From Lantana camara (taxonomy: Eukaryota; Streptophyta; Magnoliopsida; Lamiales; Verbenaceae), in NCBI GenBank assembly GCA_037501455.1, contig CM074860.1, positions 52,214,501 through 52,278,500 of the forward strand: a stretch of DNA of 64,000 bases, read 5' to 3'. The translations under genes were made by a program, and so were the position numbers. This document shows, piece by piece, positions 23,791 to 36,434 of the stretch (positions within the stretch are counted from its first letter, which is position 1; each line of letters opens with the position of its first letter). The notes below the pieces were generated by a model that made no database searches, was not told where the DNA came from, and worked only from the letters and a program-made list of their open reading frames with translations.

Positions 23791-25684
23791 TGGAGAATTT
23801 TGAATCACAAAAATATGTTGAAATGTGGGAGATTTTGTATCACAAAAATATGTAGAGAATATGTAGGTAATGTGGAGGATTTTATATCATGCCTTTCTAT
23901 TTTAGGAAGGTGATGTCATGGATAATGTCATATTTAATAAAAATAAGTATAAAATAATGTTAATTTTATTCAAGAGTCGAGAAACAAGAGCCTGAAGTGT
24001 TAAAAGTTGTGAAGGAATGAGCGTAAAATGAGCTTCGTCATGATTATAAAAGTTTGACGTTTGAAAGTTATATGCTTTAGAAATCCTGGAAATCGTCATA
24101 AATAATATAAACGAAGCTATAAAGAAGGTTAAAGGTTGAGAAAAATATCATGGTTAGAGAAAAATTCAAGAAACGTTAAGAGAATGAATAAAAAGTTGTT
24201 TACGATAAGAATAGTAACTAGGGTTTTCAAGTCATTTTTGATACTACTGGAGTTAGAATAGTAATTAGGGTTTGTGGATGATATCAAAATTCTTGAAATA
24301 ATTCAAGGATTCATTTGACTGTAATATTTGACCGAAAAAAGTGTTCCGAGAAATTCCTAATTTTGTGGAATGAATAGTGATCAGGGGACCTAATGGTAAT
24401 TTTGATCAATAATTTTTTGTAAAGAGTGTCGGGTCTTGGAAAGCATATGTAATTAATAGAAAAATATAAGTGTCATGCTTCTAAGGTTCTATGAATGAGA
24501 TAAGAGGATATGACTTTGTGGATAAACAGTGATATGAGGATAAAATCGTAACTTTGATTTAAAATTTCCAAAAATGATTTTAGGACATGAGGATATGTAG
24601 GAAATATGGAGAATTCTAAATCACAAAAATATGTAGAAATGTGGAGAATTTTGAATCACAAAAATATGTTGAAATGTGGGAGATTTTGTATCACAAAAAT
24701 ATGTAGAGAATATGTAGGTAATGTGGAGGATTTTATATCATACACGTAGCCTTTCTATTTTAGGAAGGTGATATCATGGAAGATGTCATATTTAATAAAA
24801 ATAAGTATAAAATAATGTAAAATTTATTCAAGAGTCGAGAACGAGAGCTTGAAGTGTTAAAAGTAGTGAAAGAATGAGCGTAAGCTGAGGTTCGTCATGA
24901 TTATAAACGTGTGATAGGTTTCTCGTTTGAAAGTTATAGACATTAGAAATCATGGAAAACGTGACAAATTATATAAACGAAGCTATGACGAAGGTTAAAG
25001 GTTGAGAAAATTATCATGGTTAGAGAAAAATTCAAGAAAGGTTTTAAGTATCATTTCGGATATTAAATGAAAGCTAATCGTTGATGATAAAATAATAAAT
25101 TTTAAAAAGGAAAATATTCATGAAATAAGCTACGATGGGAATTAAGTTTAGATATGAGTATGAAAATTCATAAAATAATTCAAGGATCATTTTGACTATA
25201 ATATTGAATAGCAAAAAGAGAATCAATAAAAAGTTGTTTACGATAAGAATAGTAACTAGGGTTTTGAAGTGATTTTTGATACTAATGGAGTTAGAATAGG
25301 AATTAGGGTTTGTGGATGATATCAAAATTCTTGAAATAATTCAAGGATTCATTTGACTGTAATATTTGATAGAAAAAAGTGTTCCGAGAAATTCCTAATT
25401 TTGGGGAATGAATAGTGATCAAGGGACCTAATGGTAATTTTGATCAATAAGTTTTTGTAAAGAGTGTTGGGTCTTGGAAAGCATGTGTATGTAATAGAAA
25501 AATATAAGTGTCATGCTTCTAAGGTTCTATGAATGAGATAAGAGGATAGGGCTTAGTGGATAAACATTGACATGGGGATAAAATCGTAACTTTGATTTAA
25601 AATTTCCAAAAATGATTTTAGGACATGAGGATATGTAAGAAATGTGGAGAATTTTAAATCACAAAAATATGTAGAAATGTGGAG
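23791..25684 (-). repeat. LTR-derived tandem array, higher-order unit 2
   Basis: 1894 bp with the same short-plus-long subunit order. Small deletions occur near 23888 and 24052. No supported gene. Confidence 0.85.
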
Positions 25685-26282
25685 TGTAACAGCCCGAAAC
25701 CTGCCTGCAAATATTATCCGCTTTGCTATCCATAAGTCGGTATAGACTCACGGTTTTGTTCTTCCCGCTGGAGTTTAAACCCGAAGGTGCCCAGCCAGGA
25801 AAACGCGTCTACAAGGGAGATGTATCCACCCCCATGTATGGCAGGCTTCGTTCCCCTCTCCAACCGATGTGGGATGGGCGCACCACATCCACCCCCCCAT
25901 AGGGGCCCAGCGTCCTCGCTGGCACACCGGCCCGGGCCCAGCTCTGATACTATGTAACGCCCCAGTTCTTTTTATTAGTCATGCTCCGTATATGTTTACT
26001 AAATTGCGCAAATTAATTGGTTTTTAGTGTTTTCTATAATTAAATTTCATTGTTTAATTGTTAAATAAGTGATTAATTGAAATATACGCAATATTTGAAT
26101 TTTAATTTAGGTGAATAACTTGTGTGCTCCTTAATTGTGCGAAATAATTATTTGTACGTGTTTTATATATTTCATTATATTTTATATGTAATAAATGTTA
26201 ATTATTTTATCTAGTGTTATTAATATTAAATATAATTATATAATATAAATATAAATATGTATATTATTGTGTACGTGTGCAT

Positions 26283-26370
26283 GAGAATAATTATGCATGC
26301 ATTTTATGTTTATATATTATATATGCATGCATGTATTATAAGATATATATACGTATGCATGCATTATTAT
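26283..26370 (+). promoter_or_regulatory. Cluster of TGCATGCA motifs in LTR C
   Basis: Three TGCATGCA (RY-type) motifs in about 90 bp of AT-rich sequence. RY motifs are bound in plants by B3 factors such as ABI3, FUS3, LEC2 and VAL1. Function here is inference. Confidence 0.4.
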
Positions 26371-27679
26371 ATATAATATATTATATATGAATTGAATTGT
26401 TTATTAATGTTAATGTTATGAATTTTATTGTTACATTGCGTATGAGTGACATTTACGTGCTTCGTTTCTATTTGATTTGATACCGGAATTTCGTGCGAAT
26501 TTAATATGTTGAACTTATACGTATCTTGTTCATGAATATTTGTTCGTTTCGTACTCTCGGATTCATTTGCATGTGTTTCGGATTTAATTTTAATTTTGGA
26601 ATCCAAGTCGGGGGCTAACGAGCAATTAGCGCACCCTTGGTTCCGTATTTAATATCTTGATCTCGGGAACTCGGATTCGAGTTCTGTCAACTTCGTTGAA
26701 CTCGTAACGAAAATTCGAGTTTAGTAAACTTAGCCTTATATTTTTCTAACGTCATTTGAACCTCCGAAATTCAACCGAAAAATGAAACGGCGACGAAACT
26801 GACCTTGTTGCACTAAAATAACCATATCTTGCTCAAACCTTGACCAAATTAACTATGGTTAGACTTTTTGGAACCCTAACTCAACCCTTTATTCAGCCTT
26901 TAGCCCCTCAAACCGAGATAACCCTTCCCACTTGCTGAAAATTGGCCAAACATCACCTGCTTCCCAGTTTTTCCCGTAACTCAAGCTTTACCAAGAGATT
27001 CAAGCTCAAATCTCCTTCCAAACCTCCATTAATCCACAAGGTAAGCTTGGATATGTTATGTACATTCAATATGAGTCATTTTCATTCATTCATCCCCAAA
27101 TTTGAGCATGGTTTCATGGATTTCTTGGCTGATTTCGAAATTAATAGGTTTTGAGCATTCATGATGATATCTTTCGTTTCTTGATGTTTTTGATTGATTC
27201 CAAGCCTGAAGATGATTGTTTTAACATCCTCTTTTCATTTATGATCATTGATTACATGGTAATTGAAGTATTCATGAGTTATCATTAAGAACACTTTGAG
27301 GAAATTCATGAAATAAACTCACATATATTCATCTCATGTCTGAGATTCCTTGGGGCTGACTTGTATGATAATTTGGAGTTGTTTTGCTGCATTTTTGATA
27401 GCTTAATTGGCCTGAACTTGTTGGGAATAAACGAGATCAGTTATACCCTGTTTTTTCGTAAATTTTGGCCCTGTTTCTGGACTGTTTTTAGCTGCGATCT
27501 CCTGCTGCGTCTCCTTGCTTTTGCTGTCAGTTTGGGGGTCGTTTTGGACTGAATTCTTGTTGCATTTCATGTCATTTATTGCTACATATGTTGCCTATTT
27601 GTTGCTTGAGATGTGGCTGTGTTTGAGCTAGAAAAACAGGGGGAAAGTCTGCGTTTGTTGCTGCTGCTGAACGGGTTAA

Positions 27680-27802
27680 CACGGGTGTGTCATTCTCGTG
27701 TATTCCAGCGTGAAACGGGGGTGTTCTTGTGGTCTGAATTTGTGTACCGAGACACGGGGGTGTCTCGGTTTGTTCTTTGGAGGTGACACGGGGGTGTCAC
27801 CT
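27680..27802 (+). repeat. Palindrome cluster in LTR C
   Basis: 27747-27768 pairs CCGAGACAC with TGTCTCGG around a G run. 27781-27802 pairs AGGTGACAC with TGTCACCT around GGGGG. A weaker ACACGGGTGTGTC lies upstream. Confidence 0.8.
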
Positions 27803-28713
27803 TGAACTCTCCATGCATGTCTGTTGCCGCGAGCTACTGCTTTGGTTGCTGCTTGTATATGTTAAATACATTTATGCATGCATGGTAGTAGTCTACGTGT
27901 ATATTTATGCTATATATATGTATATTTAATTATATACTCATTATATAATTTAAATATTAAATGATTATTTTATAGAATTTAATAGTTATTCATTTCATGT
28001 TTTATTTAATTTCGATCTTTAATTGAAAGTAACTAATTGCCTATTTTCTAATTGTAAATATGAATATTACGTGTCATGAATATTAATTGGATTCTTGAAT
28101 TAAATTGATATAAGTTATGAATTATGAATTCGAATGAAAGATTGAACGACTTGATTATATGATTCAAATTCCTTTAATGTGGAATGTGAAGGATATGAAC
28201 TCGTTTGAATAAATGAATTGAATGTTTATATGTCTTTAAGACTTTAATAGTGCACATGAACGTGTTCATTACATTATAGCATCTCTTATACATTCATATC
28301 ATAATCATTTCATTGCCGAGCGTCTTATTTGGTCATATTGAGTCTCACTTCACCTCTCTTGCACAGATTTTGAGTCCGTTGGAGACGAGGCAGGTCTGTG
28401 AGGCTCGTGTGTTCTCCTTGTTGCCGGTTAAGGTAGGTTTCTCTTCTACTTAGATAAAACGACCCGATATATCTCCCTATGTGAAAAGTTTTAAGCCAAA
28501 GTAATACAATATATATATATTGAGTCTTTTATCGAGTAAATGATTGCAAACGTAAAGCCCTTATTTCTTGAACCCTACCTAATGTTTTGGCGAGAATGAA
28601 TGAATGTTATGCACTGAATGGGGCCCAGGGGCTTGGTGTGAGTGGGGACCCGAGGAGGTAAGGGCTGACGGTAAACCCTCACACTAGTCCCACCAATGAA
28701 CGGCGTAACCGGA

Positions 28714-29145
28714 CCTCGTTAGGAGTTAGCGAGGAATAGACGCTGAGTGCCATCTGGGGAGTCATGTTCCCCTTTTGGTCAATGAATGGGTGGTTGGGCC
28801 TTGCAAACCCGCCACCAACCCGGAGGAAGAAGGTGGAATGTTATTGAATGAGCACGAAAGATTGATTGCATGAAAGAATGAAAGAATGAATAAATGAATG
28901 TTAATGAATGTTAATGAATTACGCGAGGTGTTGGTTGGAGATAATGCACGCCCACTCGCCGGGCCACTAATGACCTTGACCTAATGTAAATGAATCGTTA
29001 TAATCCCTTTTGATGATTTATATTTGCCCACTTGGGAAATCCTTTAAAAACCTCACTTAGGATTATAGCTTGCATGTGACTGTTAAATACTGTCGTATAT
29101 TATACTTATGCCCTGTTTTTATGCCCACCAGTCCCTTTTGGACTG
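28714..29145 (+). other. Conserved hairpins in LTR C
   Basis: 28714-28734: eight-pair stem CCTCGTTA/TAGCGAGG with loop GGAGT. 28789-28816: stem GGTGG/CCACC with CCTTGCAA in the loop. 28999-29006 with 29060-29067: TATAATCC/GGATTATA. 29129-29145: CAGTCC/GGACTG. All four match the order seen in the other LTRs while stem bases differ. Confidence 0.62.
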
Positions 29146-29774
29146 AACCCGTTTGGTTTTCAATTGTGTTGTGCAGGTGTCGAAGGAGCTAGGCGGGATT
29201 CGAGTCATAGGTTTTACATTCGTGTTAGCTCTTGTATTTTCTTGGTCTTACACTTTCATATTGCATGTTGGATCAATGTATATGAACGATTATGGAGCGT
29301 ACTTGTTTGTTGAGCCGTGACGGCATTTGATAATGTATATGGAGCATTTTTGGATTTTGTTTACTCATTGTTTATATAATGGCTAGTTATTGCTTCCGTG
29401 TTTGTAATTACTCTGATGTTTTGGTTCAAGGGTACTCCCGCCTAGCTTAGAGTGGTTGTTTGTCCCCGTTCGCCGTGATTTGGCTCGGGTATGGATCGTC
29501 CATTTCATATTCGGGTCGGGTCTCGGTGCGGGGGATGTGGTACCTTGCGCTCGGGTGCTACATACTACAAGTGTAACAGGCCGAAACCCGCCTGCAGATA
29601 TTGTCTGCTTTGCTATCCATAAGTCGGCGTAGCCTCACGGTTTTGTTCTTCCCACTGGAATTTAAACCCGAAGGTGCCCAGCCAGGAAAACGCGTCTACA
29701 ACGGAGAGGTATCCACCCCTATATATGGCAGGCTTCGTTCCCCTCTTCAGCCGATGTGGGATGGGCGCACCACA

Positions 29775-29897
29775 TGGAGAATTTTGAATCACAAAAATAT
29801 GTAGAAATGTGGGAGATTTTGTATCACAAAAATATGTAGAGAATATGTAGGTAATGTGGAGGATTTTATATCATGCCTTTCTATTTTAGGAAGGTGA
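29775..29897 (-). repeat. Array fragment left of element D
   Basis: 123 bp of the tandem array, ending in the GGTGA target duplication of D (29893-29897). It continues at 43854. Confidence 0.88.
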
Positions 29898-30832
29898 TGT
29901 AACGCCCCAATTTTTCGGAAGTTCAGGTAAGCATGCCACGTATGGGTCTTCGGGAGTTGGGAGTTTGTTTTATTTATTTCGTTCATTTAACTCTAGTTTC
30001 ATCACTTCAATATGCATTACATTTCTATGCCTTTATATGAAATTATCTTTAACGTGGAATATACGTGAACTAAGTGATAACATGCCTAATTGTTGACATG
30101 TGACCTTACTTGATCATTTCATAAATTGTGAACTTAATTTTATAACATAAATAGATTTATGTGATCTTTTGCCATGGAATAGAACTTGTTTGCAGGCCTT
30201 CAAACAATTGAGGGACTAACATGCAATAAGTGATGAGTCATGCCATATAGTGGAAGACTTTTGTATCTAATATCATCTCTTCCATACCATTCCATTTCAT
30301 TTCTTATTTCATACAAGAGTTTCACACACACACACCCCAAAAACCGATCAAAACACCAAGGAAGGAGGAAGAGGGATTTCATCATTTTCCAAGCTAGAAT
30401 TCAAGGAGGATTTGCATAAGTGAAGCATCATCATCATTCCTTCATTTCTTTCCATTATTTCTTCCATTTAAGGTATTACGAGAGTTTGATTATATTCAAG
30501 AATCCTTGATTGAGTTGTGTTTGTGATTTTGGATGAATAACATGCATATAAGTGGTTAGAAGCATGCTTAGGATCATTAATCTTGAAAGTTTGCATGAAT
30601 TCCTAAGTTTTATATGTGTTAATAACATGAATTTTATGGGGTTTGGATGATGAATTCTTGATGATCTATGCATGTTTCCATGGATTATATATTACCTAAA
30701 TGGTGTATTTAAGTTAGATGCATGATATATGATTATTTTGGAGCATTTTGGTTGAGTTTACTTTGGGTTTTCATTCCTTTTCTTTCTTCCCCGAAGCTAC
30801 CCCTGTTTTGCTCCTTTTTCCAGACCTGGAAC

Positions 30833-30954
30833 AGTACCCGGCTGGGTACTTTTTGTGCATGAAAAGTACCCGGGCGGGTAGCTTTGTGCCGAAAGCTTCT
30901 GGACAGCTTTACCCGGTCGGGGAACTTTTCCCTTCAATTTTTCCCGGACGGGTA
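30833..30954 (+). repeat. Palindrome cluster in the D 5' LTR
   Basis: Near-palindromes built on AGTACCCGGCTGGGTACT: 30833-30850, about 30865-30881, 30909-30923 and 30941-30955. The later copies are decayed. Distance from the LTR start (0.94-1.06 kb) matches A, B and H. Confidence 0.75.
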
Positions 30955-31849
30955 CTCCCTCATCCGAACTCCAAGTGACCTGATTTTTAAACTGTTGGAA
31001 AGATATTGAAGTCTAGAACAACCTCCAACTAGAATCATCTCAATATCTTTTCTAATTTGTGAGATATAATCAATTCATTTTGGTGTCGCTGCTTTACCGA
31101 CAAACTGCGCTCGCCTAACTTCAAGCTTACGCCATTTTCTCCTCGTTTTGAACTAGAAAACGATCCATATACCATTTTAAAGGTCTACTTGTCTAGTTTC
31201 ATTCCCAATAAACAAAACCCAATTCCAATTTCTAGAACTTTAGATATTCCCTTTTTTCCACAGCATGTGCATTTTCGGTAATTGTCGGTTTTGGCCAAAC
31301 TTCACCAAAACCTTTCTTGTTGCATTCCATTGACTTCCTTGGCTCCCGTATGTGATTTATATGAGTTATATAACTGATTTATTGATGATAATGCTCCTAA
31401 TTGACATTCCTTGATTGTTATTGCATGATATATTGATCCATGACTTTGCCGTTCGTCTTAATTGGTTCATAAGAGTCAAGTTTCATGTACACTTGTCTTT
31501 GTACACAGATCACGTTCCCGGTGACAAGGAGCACGCTCCTTAGGGTGTTTCCTTACTTCTTTTGGTTGGTAAATTAAAGGTGAGGTTTAATTACTAGATA
31601 TATAGAGCCCATATAACCCCTACGTGATGTTTCGGTCAAAATATATATATATGTATATATCTTTCTCAAAACCTTTATCGATTGCAAGTGATTTCTCATG
31701 ACATATGGAACTTATCGTGATTGATTGATTTTTGGCGAGTAAAGCATGTTCACTTGGGCCCGAGGGTAGTGTATTGAGCCAACCGAGGAAGCAAGGGCTG
31801 ACGGGTAACTCTTGCACTATCCTCACCAATTTTGGGATCACCTCTGAAT

Positions 31850-32261
31850 CCACCAGGAGGTTTGGTGGAGGAAGAAATCCTGTGCGTGGGAGTCATGTTC
31901 CCGACGTACACCGTTCATGGATGGTGGGGCCTTGCAATCCCACCATCACCGGAGGAAGAAGGAGTTCATGAAATTGCTAATTGTGCACTGTAATAACTTG
32001 CATGATAACCATTGAATTGAAACCTAAATATTGATTGTCCACTGTTGGTGTAAAGGTTGGAGAATTGCCCTCACTCGCCGGGCCACGGATTGAATTGATA
32101 ATGATTGAATTATTAAATTGACTAGTTGTAATCTCGGGCGAGGATTACTTTAATATTTGAACTTATATTGTCTCTTTCATGAAAACTTACCCGAGATTAT
32201 AGCTTGCATGGTAATTACGCTTATATTTATTTAAACCCCTCACTCAGTCTTCGGTTGACTG
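31850..32261 (+). other. Conserved hairpins in the D 5' LTR
   Basis: 31850-31868: CCACCA/TGGTGG with GGAGG in the loop. 31920-31947: GATGGTGGG/CCCACCATC with CCTTGCAA loop. 32129-32138 with 32190-32199: TAATCTCGGG/CCCGAGATTA, perfect. 32245-32261: CAGTC/GACTG. Confidence 0.65.
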
Positions 32262-32587
32262 ACACCCTCACATTTTCAAGTCTGCTGGTTGCATGCTAGG
32301 CGGGATCGAGTCAAGTCTTTAATTTCGGGTCTAGCATAGTGTCATATATTATTGATGCATATGAGTTATCTTGATAATCTTATATATTATGATTTGTCTT
32401 TGGAAATTGATATTGTATATATGAAGTTAATGGAAATGACCTTGAAAGATGTTAAAGACATGAATGTATACTATGCTTCCATTTTATTGATTAGGCATGA
32501 TCGTATTTAATTGAGGGTTAGTCCCGCCTAGCTAGTGTGTCATTTTTTTATTGTCACCCGTTCGCCATGAGTCCGATTCATATATGG

Positions 32588-35500
32588 TGTAACGCCCCAA
32601 TTCTTTTATTGGTACAGCATGACGTATATGTTTACTTAATTGCGCAAATTAATTGGTCTTTAGTGTTTTCTATAATTAAATTTCATTGTTTAATTGTTAA
32701 ATAAGTGACTAATTGAAAAATATGCAATATTTGAATTTGAATTTATGTGAATAACTTGTGTGCTCTTTAATTGCGCGAATAATTATTTTTACGTGTTCTA
32801 TATATTTCATTTTATTTTTATATGTATTAAATGTTAATTATTTAATTTAATGTTATTATTATTAATTACATTATATATATATATATTTGTGTACGTGTGT
32901 GCATGGATTTAATTATGCATGCATGTAATACTTCTATATTATATTTGCATGCATTTTATAAATATAACTTAAATATATTTGCATGCATGTATTTATATAT
33001 ACTATATACGTATGCATGCATATTATATATAATATATTATGAATGAATTTAGTTGTTTATTTAAGTAATGTTATGGCTTTTATTGTTTGATTGCGTTTGA
33101 GTGCTTCGTTTCTATTTGAATTGATACCGGAATTTTGTGCGAATTTAATATGTTGAACTTATACGTGTCTTGTACATGAATATTTGTTCATTTTGTATTT
33201 TCGAATTCATTTGCTTGTGTTTCGGATTTAATTTGTATTTTTGGAATCCAAGTCGGGGGCTAACGAGCACTTAGCGCACCCTTGGTTCCGTATTTAATAT
33301 CTTGAGCTCGGGAACTCGGATTCGAGTTCCGTCAACTTCGCTGAACTCGTAACGAAAATTCAAGTTTAGTAAACTTAGCCTTATATTTTTCTAACGTCAT
33401 TTGAACCTCCGAAATTCAACCGAAAAACGAAGCGGCGACGAAACTGACCTTGTTACACTAAAATGGCCATAACTTATTCAATTGTTGACCAAATTAACCA
33501 TGGTTTGAGGCTATAGAACCCTAACTCAACCACCTAATCTGGTGTACCTTGCCCTAACCGAAACAACCCTCTCACAATTCACAAATCACAGCAAAAGTCA
33601 CTGCCTTCCAGTTTCTTCCCGTAACCTAGCATTCCTTGGAGATTTTGGAGCTCAAATCTCATCCAATCCACATCCAATCAACAAGGTAAGCTTAGGGTTG
33701 TATTATATGTTCATTCCTGATAATTTTCATTCATTCATCCCCAAATTTGATCATGGTTTCATGCATTTTTCGGCTGTTCTTGAATAGAGACGTTTTTGGG
33801 CATTTCTTTCGATCCTCTCCAATTCTTGATGGATTTGAATGCTTCCAAGCTTGAGAATGATTGTTTTGATATCTTCTTTTCATTTATGATCATTAATTGC
33901 ATGGTAGTTGAAGTATTTATGAGATATCAACTTTGGAACATTGAGAAAACTTTGAAGAAAAGTCACGTGTGACAGCTTTCATGTTCGAACTGTTGAGGGG
34001 CTGATTTATAGGTTGAAATTGTGGTGTTTTGCTGCACATTTGTTAGCCTAACTTGTATGAATGTGTTGGGATTAATGGAGATCAACCATACCCTGTTTTG
34101 CGTGAGTTTTTACCCTGTTTTTGGGCCTGGATTGTTGCTGTCACAGCTGCTGTTTTTCTTGCTCTTTTGCTGTCAGCTTTGGGGTGGTTTTGATCTGATT
34201 TCTTGCTGCAATTCATGTCATTTATAGCTACTTATATGTTGTCTATTTGTTGCTTGAGTTGTGCTGCGTTTGAGCAAGGAAACAGGGGTTGTTTGCGTGT
34301 TTGTTGCTGCTGCGTTTGCTGCGACACGGGTGTGTCTTTTTCCTTCATTTTCAGCTGGAACGGGGGTGTGTTTTTGGTCTGAACTTCTGTACCGAGACAC
34401 AGGGGTGTCTCGGTTTGCTCCTTGAAGGTGACACGGGGGTGTCACCTTGTTTTTCATGCCTGTTTCTACTGTTCGCGAGCTGCTGCTGCTGTTATTTCAT
34501 TTTCTTTTCTTCTGCATGAGTTTTGTTAACGCAATGTTTGCATGTATATTGATTCTCATTGCATGCATGGTTTGTAGGGTTTGCATGGAATTTCATGCAT
34601 TTTGAAGTTATTTGCATGCATGTGTAATTGTTTGCATGCATTTATACGTATATATGTATATATATAATATAGTACGTATATAGGTATATATTATAGTATA
34701 TGTATATGTATGTATATATATATATTTAATATATTATATATTTATTAAATATTAATTGTTATTTGATTTAATTGAATTATTAGAATTTAAATATTACCTA
34801 TTTCATGCTTTATTTAATTTCCTAAATTTAATTGAATGTATTTAATTGTTTAATTTCTAATTGTAAATGCGATTGAATATGTTTAAATGTTTATGTTCTA
34901 ATTTTAAATGTGATTTAATTTGTACTTTGATTATATTTGAATTTCTTGAATTAATTTGATTGAAAATGTGAAATTATGAATTCGAATGAAAGATTGAACG
35001 ACTTGATTATATAATTTAAATTCCTTTGACGTGAAATGTGAAGGATATGAATTCGTTTGAATACGAATGCTTCATTGAATGAATGAATTGAACGTTTATA
35101 TGTCCTTAAGACTTTAATAGTGCACATGAACGTGTCCATTACCTTATAGCATCTCTTATACATTCATATCATAATCATTTCATTACCGAGCGTCTTATTT
35201 GGTTATATTGAGTCTCACCTCACCTCTCTTGCAGAGATTTTGAGTCCGTTGGAGACGAGGCCGGTCAGTGAGGCTTGTGTTTGCTCCTTTTTGCGGTTTA
35301 AGGTGGGTTTCTCTTCTACTTAGATAAAACGACCTGATATATCTCCCTATGTGAAAAGTTTTAAGCCAAAGTAATATGATATATATATTGAGTCTTTTAT
35401 CGAGTAAATGATTGCAAACGTAAAGCCCTTGTTTCTTGAACCTACCAAATGTTTTGGTGAGAATGAATGAATGTTCACAATGAATGGGACCCAGGGGCTT

Positions 35501-36434
35501 GGTGTGAGTGGGGAACCGAGGAGGCATGGGCTGACGGGAAACCCTCACACTAGTCCCACCAATGAACGGCGTAACCGGACCTCGTTAGGAGTTAGCGAGG
35601 AATGGATGCTGAGTGCCATCTGGGGAGTCATGTTCCCCTTTTGGTCAATGAATGGGTGGATGGGCCTTGCAAACCCGCCACCAACCCGGAGGAAGAAGGT
35701 GTAAATGTTATTGAATGCGCACGAAAGAATGTTATGCATGAAAAGAAATGAAGAATGAATGAATGAATGTTAATGAATGTTAATGAATTACACGAGGTGT
35801 TGGTTGGAGATAATGCACGCCCACTCGCCGGGCCACTAATGACCTTGACCTAATGTAAATAAATCGTTATAATCCCTTTTGATGATTTCTATTCACCCAC
35901 TTGGGAAATTCTTTAAAAACCTCATTTGGGATTATAACTTGCATGTGAATGTTTAATTACAGTCATATATTATTATGCCCTGCTTTTATACCCACCAGTC
36001 CCTTTTGGACTGAACCCGTTTGGCTTTCAGTTGTTTTGTGTAGGTGTCAGGGGAGCTAGGCGGGATTTCGAGTCTTAGGTCTTGTTTTCATTTCTAGTCC
36101 TTTTGTTTATTGGTCTTACACTCGCATTTTGCATTTGTGATCATTGTATATGAATGTTGCTATTGGAGCGTACTTGTTTGTTAAGCCGTGACGGCATTTG
36201 ATAATGTATATGGATCATTTTTGGATTTTGTTTACTCATTGTTTATGTAATGGATAGTTATTGCTTCCGTATTTGCAATTACTCTGATGTTATGGTTCAA
36301 GGGTTAGTCCCGCCTAGCATAGAGTGTGTGTATGTCCCCGTTCGCCGTGATTTGGCTCAGGTATGGATCGTCCATTTCATATTCGGGCCGGGTCTCGGTG
36401 CGGGGGATGTGACACCTTGCGCTCGGGTGTTACA
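32588..36434 (+). repeat. 5' LTR of E
   Basis: 3847 bp, TGTAACGCCCC...GGTGTTACA. Longer than C, mainly through AT-rich and TGCATGCA-rich expansions near 34560-34760. Palindromes at 34391-34414 (ACCGAGACAC.../GTGTCTCGGT) and 34425-34448 (AAGGTGACAC/GTGTCACCTT). Conserved hairpins at 35580-35600, 35655-35682 and 35996-36012. Confidence 0.92.
32920..33025 (+). promoter_or_regulatory. Cluster of TGCATGCA motifs in LTR E
   Basis: Four TGCATGCA motifs in about 105 bp of AT-rich sequence, matching the cluster in LTR C. Confidence 0.4.

Larger units (their letters stand above)
25953..29562 (+). mobile_element. Solo LTR C of a long-LTR chromovirus
   Basis: 3610 bp from TGTAACGCCCC to GGTGCTACA, flanked by the 5 bp target duplication TACTA (25948-25952 and 29563-29567). 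No internal sequence remains, as expected after recombination between the two LTRs of a full element. It is closely related to the LTR of E. No supported gene inside. Confidence 0.93.
25685..29774 (-). mobile_element. TRIM copy T3, split by solo LTR C
   Basis: LTR 25685-25887 and LTR 29572-29774 (203 bp each) flank an internal region cut at 25952/29563 by a solo LTR. TGGAG occurs on both outer sides (25680-25684 and 29775-29779). Confidence 0.9.
29898..32587 (+). repeat. 5' LTR of D, first part
   Basis: Starts TGTAACGCCCC and is collinear with 41090-43848. It stops at CATATATGG (32587), where the LTR of E begins. A CT-rich stretch followed by ACACACAC near 30290-30340 may mark the transcript start region. 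Confidence 0.92.
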
